Shown: positions 45,102 through 49,540 of the stretch, piece after piece
Layout: every line of letters begins with the position of its first letter
Position numbering within the stretch: position 1 is the first letter of the stretch
Assembly (NCBI GenBank): GCA_017617545.1
Contig: JAFZVZ010000019.1
Span: 1 to 49,540 of the forward strand
DNA from: Lachnospiraceae bacterium
Lineage (GTDB): Bacteria; Bacillota; Clostridia; Lachnospirales; Lachnospiraceae
DNA length: 49,540 nt
Reading direction: 5' to 3'
Notes under the pieces: generated by a model
What the model was told of the DNA's origin: nothing
What the model saw: the letters and a program-made list of their open reading frames with translations, nothing else
Databases searched by the model: none
Position numbers and translations under genes: made by a program

Positions 45102-47483
45102 ATGCAATACGGTTATTTTGATGAGAAAGCGAAGGAGTATGTCATCACCAGACCTGACACTCCCTCGGCATGGGCAAACTATCTGGGATCCCCGGAGTAC
45201 GGCGCGATCATTTCGAACAATGCGGGCGGCTACAGCTTTGTAAAGTCCGGCGCGAACGGCCGTATCATCCGCTATCGTTTCAACGGCGTGGCGCTCGACC
45301 AGCCGGGCCGTTACATTTACATCAAGGATGCAGAGAGCGGAGAGTACTGGTCGGCTGCGTGGGCACCGGTGTGCAAACCGCTTGAGAGCTACAAGAGCGA
45401 GTGCCGCCACGGTACCGCGTACACGATCATCTCGTCCGAGTATCAGAAGATCGCCGCGAAGACGACCTACTATGTGCCGAAGGACGCGTCCTACGAGGTG
45501 TGGAACGCGGTCATTACGAACACGGACGACAAGCCGCGTAAGCTTGCCGTTACGGGTTACTGCGAGTTCGTCAACGACAACAACTATGAGCAGGATCAGG
45601 TGAACCTGCAGTACACGCTGTTTATCACGCAGACGTATTTCTGCGGCAATATGATCCGTCAGACGGAAAATGAGAACTTCCACGATCCGAACAAGGAGCG
45701 TTTCCTCGGTCTTGCCGGTGCGAAGGTTACCGCTTTCTGCGGCGACCGCGACAAGTTCGTCGGTAACTACAGAAGCTACGCGAACCCGGTCGGCGTTGCG
45801 GAAGGTCTGAAGGGTGACCTCAACTACTGCGACAATTCCTGCGGCGCGCTTCAGAGCGACATTGTGCTTCAGCCCGGCGAGTCGGCGAGATTCACGTACC
45901 TTCTCGGCCAGAAGCCGGAGACAACGGCCAAGGAGATCATCGCCCGCTACGAGGCGGACGGCGTTGTCGAGAAGGAAGTTGAGGAGCTGAAGGCTTACTG
46001 GCACGCAAAGCTTGACAATCTCCAGGTTCATACGCCGGACGATGCGTTCAACAACATGGTGAACGTATGGAACGCGTACAACTGCTTCATCACATTTACC
46101 TGGTCCCGCGCGGCATCCTTCCAGTACTGCGGCCTTCGCAACGGCTTCGGTTACCGCGACACCGTGCAGGATATCCAGGGTATCATCCACCTCGCGCCCG
46201 AGATGGCGGCGGATCAGATCCGCTTCATGCTCTCCGCGCAGGTGACCAACGGCGCAGGACTTCCTCTCGTCAAGTACACCCATAATCCGGGACATGAGGA
46301 CACTCCGGACGACGCTTCCTACGTGAAGGAGACCGGACATCCCAGCTACCGTGCGGACGATGCGCTGTGGCTGTTCCCGACCGTATACAAGTACATTTCC
46401 GAGAGCGGCAACATCGCGTTCCTCGACGAGGAGATCTACTACGCGAACGACATGCAGAAGGGCACGGTCTATGACCACTTAAAGCGCGCGATCGATTTTT
46501 CGATGAACAACCTCGGCAACCACGGAATGCCCGCCGGTCTGCACGCAGACTGGAACGACTGTGTCCGCCTCGGCAAGAAGGGTGAGTCCACGTTCGTCGC
46601 GTTCCAGCTCGTGTACGCGGTGAAGATTTTGCGCAAGTACGCGGTCATCAAGAACGATACCGAGTATGTTGCATACCTTGACAGCGTGAATGCGAAGATG
46701 GAAGAGATCCTCACGGATTGCTGGAACGAGGACCGTTGGATCCGCGGCTACAAGGAGGACGGCGAGGTCATCGGCAAGCGCACCGATCCCGAGGCTTCGA
46801 TGTGGCTCAATCCGCAGTCGTGGTCGGTCATCGCCGATTTCGGCTCGAAGGAGCAGCAGGAGAAGGCGATGGATTCCGTCGAGCGCGAGCTCAACACGCC
46901 GTACGGCGCGATGGTCATGTATCCCGCTTACGAGAAGCATGCGTTTGACGGCGCGCTGATGGTATGCTTCAACAAGTGCGTCAAGGAAAATGCGGGTATC
47001 TTCTCGCAGCCGCAGGGCTGGTTGATCCTCGCTGAGGCGAAGCTTGGACACGGCAACCGCGCATACAAGTACTGGTCGGAGGCGGCTCCCGCCAACTACA
47101 ACGACCGCATCGAGATCCGTACGCTGGAGCCTTACGTATACGGCCAGTTCGTGGAGGGCAAGGACAGCCCGTTCGCAGGCCGTGCGCATGTGCACTGGCT
47201 CACCGGTACCGCATCGACCGTCATGGTCGGAACGACCGAGGGTATCCTCGGTCTCAATCCTGAGGCAGACGGCATCGTCATCGACCCGTCCATCCCGTCG
47301 GAGTGGAAGAGTTACACGCTTCGCAAGGTGTTCCGCGGCAAGGTATTGAACGTGACCGTCAACAATCCGAACGGCTCCGAGCACGGCGTCAAGAGCGTTA
47401 CCGTAAACGGCGCGAAGATCATCGGGCTGCTGATCCGCGATGATATTCTTCAGGCGGAAAATGAGATCGTGATCGAGATGTGA
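45102..47483 (+). CDS. GH94 disaccharide phosphorylase
   Basis: 793 residues; start at 45102 with GGAGAGG 9 nt upstream. The N-terminal beta-sandwich opens YGYFDEKAKEYVITRPDTP and ISNNAGGYSF. The central helical barrel holds RDTVQD, PAGLHADWNDC with the catalytic Asp (about residue 485), and WLNPQSW. These are features of cellobiose or chitobiose phosphorylase-type GH94 enzymes. The reaction is phosphorolysis of a beta-linked disaccharide to sugar-1-phosphate plus free sugar in the cytosol. The start and active-site pattern look closest to N,N'-diacetylchitobiose phosphorylase, but cellobiose is possible. No transporter is adjacent; the importer at 11728-16449 or another could supply substrate. 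Confidence 0.88.
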   Translation: MQYGYFDEKAKEYVITRPDTPSAWANYLGSPEYGAIISNNAGGYSFVKSGANGRIIRYRFNGVALDQPGRYIYIKDAESGEYWSAAWAPVCKPLESYKSECRHGTAYTIISSEYQKIAAKTTYYVPKDASYEVWNAVITNTDDKPRKLAVTGYCEFVNDNNYEQDQVNLQYTLFITQTYFCGNMIRQTENENFHDPNKERFLGLAGAKVTAFCGDRDKFVGNYRSYANPVGVAEGLKGDLNYCDNSCGALQSDIVLQPGESARFTYLLGQKPETTAKEIIARYEADGVVEKEVEELKAYWHAKLDNLQVHTPDDAFNNMVNVWNAYNCFITFTWSRAASFQYCGLRNGFGYRDTVQDIQGIIHLAPEMAADQIRFMLSAQVTNGAGLPLVKYTHNPGHEDTPDDASYVKETGHPSYRADDALWLFPTVYKYISESGNIAFLDEEIYYANDMQKGTVYDHLKRAIDFSMNNLGNHGMPAGLHADWNDCVRLGKKGESTFVAFQLVYAVKILRKYAVIKNDTEYVAYLDSVNAKMEEILTDCWNEDRWIRGYKEDGEVIGKRTDPEASMWLNPQSWSVIADFGSKEQQEKAMDSVERELNTPYGAMVMYPAYEKHAFDGALMVCFNKCVKENAGIFSQPQGWLILAEAKLGHGNRAYKYWSEAAPANYNDRIEIRTLEPYVYGQFVEGKDSPFAGRAHVHWLTGTASTVMVGTTEGILGLNPEADGIVIDPSIPSEWKSYTLRKVFRGKVLNVTVNNPNGSEHGVKSVTVNGAKIIGLLIRDDILQAENEIVIEM

Positions 47484-47507
47484 TCATAGTTTTTCAGAGA
47501 ACTACAG

Positions 47508-47533
47508 GGGCGTGGCCGCGTGCCACGCCCTTT
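47508..47533 (+). terminator. Rho-independent terminator
   Basis: GGGCGTGGC (47508-47516) pairs with GCCACGCCC (47522-47530), followed by TTT. The T-run is short. Confidence 0.65.
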
Positions 47534-47646
47534 GAGGTTATTTTCCGAAAAGAAAATGACTAATTATCCTGGCTCGTACGATTAAGGGATAGGAACGGAG
47601 GAGTTCTCCTGCTCGCTTCGTTCCATGCAGGAGAGAAGGTGAGGAA

Positions 47647-48213
47647 ATGCAGATGGATCGCGGTGCGGACAGCTACCGTCGGTATCGAAAGGGTGACTGG
47701 GACGGTCTTCGGGAAATTTCCGAAGACTATTACTGCGGTCTTGTTGCGTTTCTGAGCCAAAATTATGTGAATAGTCAGGATGCCGAAGATATCGCCGAGG
47801 AAACGCTTCTTGTTCTGGCGGAGAGGCAGCCGGAGTATGAGGAGGGCATCGCGTCCTTCAAGACGTGGCTGTACCGGATCGCCCGCAATCTTGCCGTGGA
47901 TTATCTGCGAAAGAAGGAGAAGGAAGTCCTGTATATGCCGGAGGATTTCGAGGGCTTTGAGGCGTTGGGCGGCGATGTCGGAGCAGAGCTGATCCGTGAG
48001 GAAGAGCAACAGTCGGTGCGCGCCGCGATGCAGCGCCTGCGAAAGAAGTATCGGCAGGTGCTGTGGATGAAGTATTTTGCGGGGATGAACGCGGACGAGA
48101 TGGCTGTCCTTATGAACAAGTCAACGCAGAGCGTCTACGGATTGTTAAAGCGCGCGAAGGAGAAGCTTCGGACCGAGCTGGAGAAGGAGGGGCTGCATGA
48201 GAGATCCCGATGA
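47647..48213 (+). CDS. ECF-type RNA polymerase sigma factor
   Basis: 188 residues. A GAAGGTGAGG site lies before an ATG at 47647; an alternative ATG at 47653 would also fit. Region 2 (about 20-90) has NYVNSQDAEDIAEETLL and TWLYRIARNLAVDYLRKKE, and region 4 (about 115-180) has LRKKYRQVLWMKYFAGMNADEMA and STQSVYGLLKRAKEKLR. Region 3 is absent, as in ECF factors. It overlaps by 17 nt the next gene, which encodes a membrane protein likely to be its regulator. Target promoters may include its own. Confidence 0.92.
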   Translation: MQMDRGADSYRRYRKGDWDGLREISEDYYCGLVAFLSQNYVNSQDAEDIAEETLLVLAERQPEYEEGIASFKTWLYRIARNLAVDYLRKKEKEVLYMPEDFEGFEALGGDVGAELIREEEQQSVRAAMQRLRKKYRQVLWMKYFAGMNADEMAVLMNKSTQSVYGLLKRAKEKLRTELEKEGLHERSR

Positions 48214-48919
48214 AGTGTATGAGAGTGTGAAAAAGACAGTGCTTCGCAGAAAGCGGAGGAAGAAAGCAGTGCGTGTTGCGCTGCTGACCGCGGCAGTTGC
48301 CGTGGAACTGGCGGCCTTTGTGATCGGAGTGAAGGTACTGTTTATGAATGATACGAACGGAAAGCATGCGAGAGCGCAGGAATACGAGGAAGAGGGCCTG
48401 GAGGAGCGGTTTCAAAGAATACGGGCAACGTTCAGCGACGAGCGGATGGCGGAGCTGTATTTTCCGAATGGATATACCGGCTATCGATACCCGGTGCTTC
48501 CGCTCATGTCGACGTGGCCGTACGGGAACCCCGGCGAAATGCTCCGGGTTTGCCAGATCCCGGAGGATATGCTTGCGACGATGAGCACGGATGAGTTGCT
48601 GCAGAGCGTGCTGATGTATCCGATGTGGATTAATGCTATGGTGTACAGCAGCATGGAACAGGGCAATGCTATGGTGCGGAGAAGCTTTAACGGGCTGGCG
48701 GAATTGTGCGAGAGGGAGGATCGCTGCGAGTGTCTGCTCAAGCTGATCGACGAGCATCCGGATTGGTTTGAGCCGCAGCTCTCGTCATACGACAATGAAT
48801 TGTCTTCCATGTATCAGACGGCACGCAGCATCTACAGTGTTATAGGCAATCTGATCCAATACCACGGCTTTGAGGAGGTTCAGGAGGAGGTCTACCGCAA
48901 ACTGCGGATCGTTTCCTAA
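48197..48919 (+). CDS. Membrane protein, probable anti-sigma partner
   Basis: 240 residues; GGAGAAGGAGGGGCTGC precedes the ATG. A basic cytosolic start (about 1-25, VLRRKRRKKAVR) and one helix (about 26-50) are followed by an outside domain (about 51-240). No zinc-binding His-Cys-Cys motif of classical anti-sigma factors is visible, and the cytosolic part is only about 25 residues, short for sigma binding. It may be a noncanonical anti-sigma factor or an activity sensor. The 17-nt overlap with the sigma gene indicates coupled translation. Confidence 0.7.
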   Translation: MRDPDEVYESVKKTVLRRKRRKKAVRVALLTAAVAVELAAFVIGVKVLFMNDTNGKHARAQEYEEEGLEERFQRIRATFSDERMAELYFPNGYTGYRYPVLPLMSTWPYGNPGEMLRVCQIPEDMLATMSTDELLQSVLMYPMWINAMVYSSMEQGNAMVRRSFNGLAELCEREDRCECLLKLIDEHPDWFEPQLSSYDNELSSMYQTARSIYSVIGNLIQYHGFEEVQEEVYRKLRIVS

Positions 48920-48973
48920 CCGATCGACACGGAAAAATAAAGTGATCCCATATTGATCGATATGGAAGAACAA

Positions 48974-49007
48974 AAGAAACGCCGCAGACCCTTTCGGGCC
49001 TGCGGCG
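48974..49007 (-). terminator. Terminator of nifJ, possibly bidirectional
   Basis: CGCCGCAG (48980-48987) pairs with CTGCGGCG (49000-49007). On the minus strand a T-rich tract (TTTCTTTTG) follows, as expected for nifJ. It also lies downstream of the gene ending at 48919. Confidence 0.75.
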
Positions 49008-49032
49008 TAATTGTTGTAGTTACAAGTGTTGA

Positions 49033-49540
49033 TTACTTGTAGAGCTCGACGAGCTTCAGCAGGTGCTGGTAACGCTCGTTAGCAACCTTCTCGGACTCTG
49101 CGAAGAGCTTCTCAGCACGCTCCGGGAACGGCTTGATGAGACGCGTGTAACGGGACTCGTTGTTGAGGAATTCCTGATACGAACCATCGCCTTCCTTGGA
49201 AGTGAGCGTGAACGGATTCTTGCCTTCAGCCTTGAGTGCCGGGTTGAAGGAGAAGAGGTTCCAGTAGCCGGCCTTAACTGCCTTCTTCATCTCATCCTGG
49301 CAGTGGTTCATACCGCCCTTAGCGATTCCGTGGAGCTCGCAAGGAGCGTAGCCGATGATGAGCGAAGGACCGTTGTAAGCTTCAGCCTCCTGCAGAACCT
49401 TAACGGTCTGTGCAGGGTTAGCGCCGAGAGCGATCTGAGCTACATATACATAACCGTACTGCATAGCGATCTCGGAAAGGCTCTTCTTGCCGATCTCCTT
49501 ACCTGCAGCAGCGAACTGGCAAACCTCACCGATGTTGGAA
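49033..49540 (-). CDS. nifJ: Pyruvate:ferredoxin oxidoreductase, C-terminal part
   Basis: The frame is open to the window edge, giving the last 168 residues of a protein normally near 1170-1190. The segment YVYVAQIALGANPAQTVKVL, then GPSLIIGYAPCELHGI and GGMNHCQDEMKKAVKAGYWNLF, is characteristic of the thiamine-diphosphate domain of this enzyme, and the helical tail ends near KLVELYK. It oxidises pyruvate to acetyl-CoA with reduction of ferredoxin, a hallmark of anaerobes. Codons are strongly biased (CTC-poor minus-strand equivalents GCT, GGT, AAG), as in highly expressed genes. The 5' part lies beyond 49540. Confidence 0.95.
   Translation of the reverse strand, partial: SNIGEVCQFAAAGKEIGKKSLSEIAMQYGYVYVAQIALGANPAQTVKVLQEAEAYNGPSLIIGYAPCELHGIAKGGMNHCQDEMKKAVKAGYWNLFSFNPALKAEGKNPFTLTSKEGDGSYQEFLNNESRYTRLIKPFPERAEKLFAESEKVANERYQHLLKLVELYK

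Overview
The window looks like chromosomal DNA of an anaerobic Gram-positive Clostridia, most likely Lachnospiraceae. The grounds are strong AGGAGG-type ribosome binding sites, a pyruvate:ferredoxin oxidoreductase, tRNA genes without encoded CCA, an ftsE-ftsX-M23 hydrolase-S41 protease cluster, stand-alone MsmX/UgpC-type sugar ATPases, LacI-like-sensor/GGDEF/EAL architecture, and about eleven envelope proteins carrying Thr-Pro ('TPTP') linkers. The family assignment is inference; no rRNA or other taxonomic marker is present. I see no prophage, CRISPR array or intact insertion sequence.

Layout. 1-8240: an unexplained left edge, then a CAP-domain surface protein and a cluster of three paralogous surface proteins (signal peptide, Ig-like domain, Thr-Pro linkers, two with an SH3-like domain, C-terminal membrane anchor) plus a lipoprotein. 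8249-11581: an FRG-domain protein, an orphan ABC-2 permease and a lipoprotein with a tandem internal duplication. 11728-17325 (minus strand): a CUT1-type sugar ABC transporter (ATPase, two permeases, binding protein) preceded by a TPR protein and tRNA-Gly. 17669-23303: an apparent operon of polysaccharide deacetylase, a 1241-residue LacI-like/GGDEF/EAL/beta-solenoid protein, and a translationally coupled lipoprotein amidase. 23473-27105: an SDR reductase, a second sugar-ABC ATPase and a PucR/CdaR-like regulator. 27194-31996: ftsE (with an unusual N-terminal extension), ftsX, M23 hydrolase activator, S41 protease. 32274-35290: ACT protein, homoserine dehydrogenase and a phosphoglycerate-mutase-like proposed homoserine kinase. 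35392-41023: a lipoprotein, a LEA-like membrane protein, tRNA-Gln, and two tandem SH3-amidase lipoproteins. 41210-49540: an unknown membrane protein, a metallo-beta-lactamase-fold protein, an XRE-membrane regulator, a GH94 disaccharide phosphorylase, a sigma factor with a membrane partner, and the 3' end of nifJ.

The common theme is cell-envelope building and remodelling (three amidases, a deacetylase, FtsEX with its hydrolase, many surface lipoproteins), together with disaccharide uptake and phosphorolysis. The most unusual signals are (i) the decamer CGGAAAATGA, found ten times exactly and many more times in shorter form, often in 5' leaders; (ii) the c-di-GMP-type protein with a C-terminal solenoid, coupled to a wall amidase; (iii) an FtsE carrying about 138 extra Ala/Asp/Glu-rich residues; and (iv) a paralogous surface-protein array with duplicated promoters and leader hairpins, and with signs of gene conversion.
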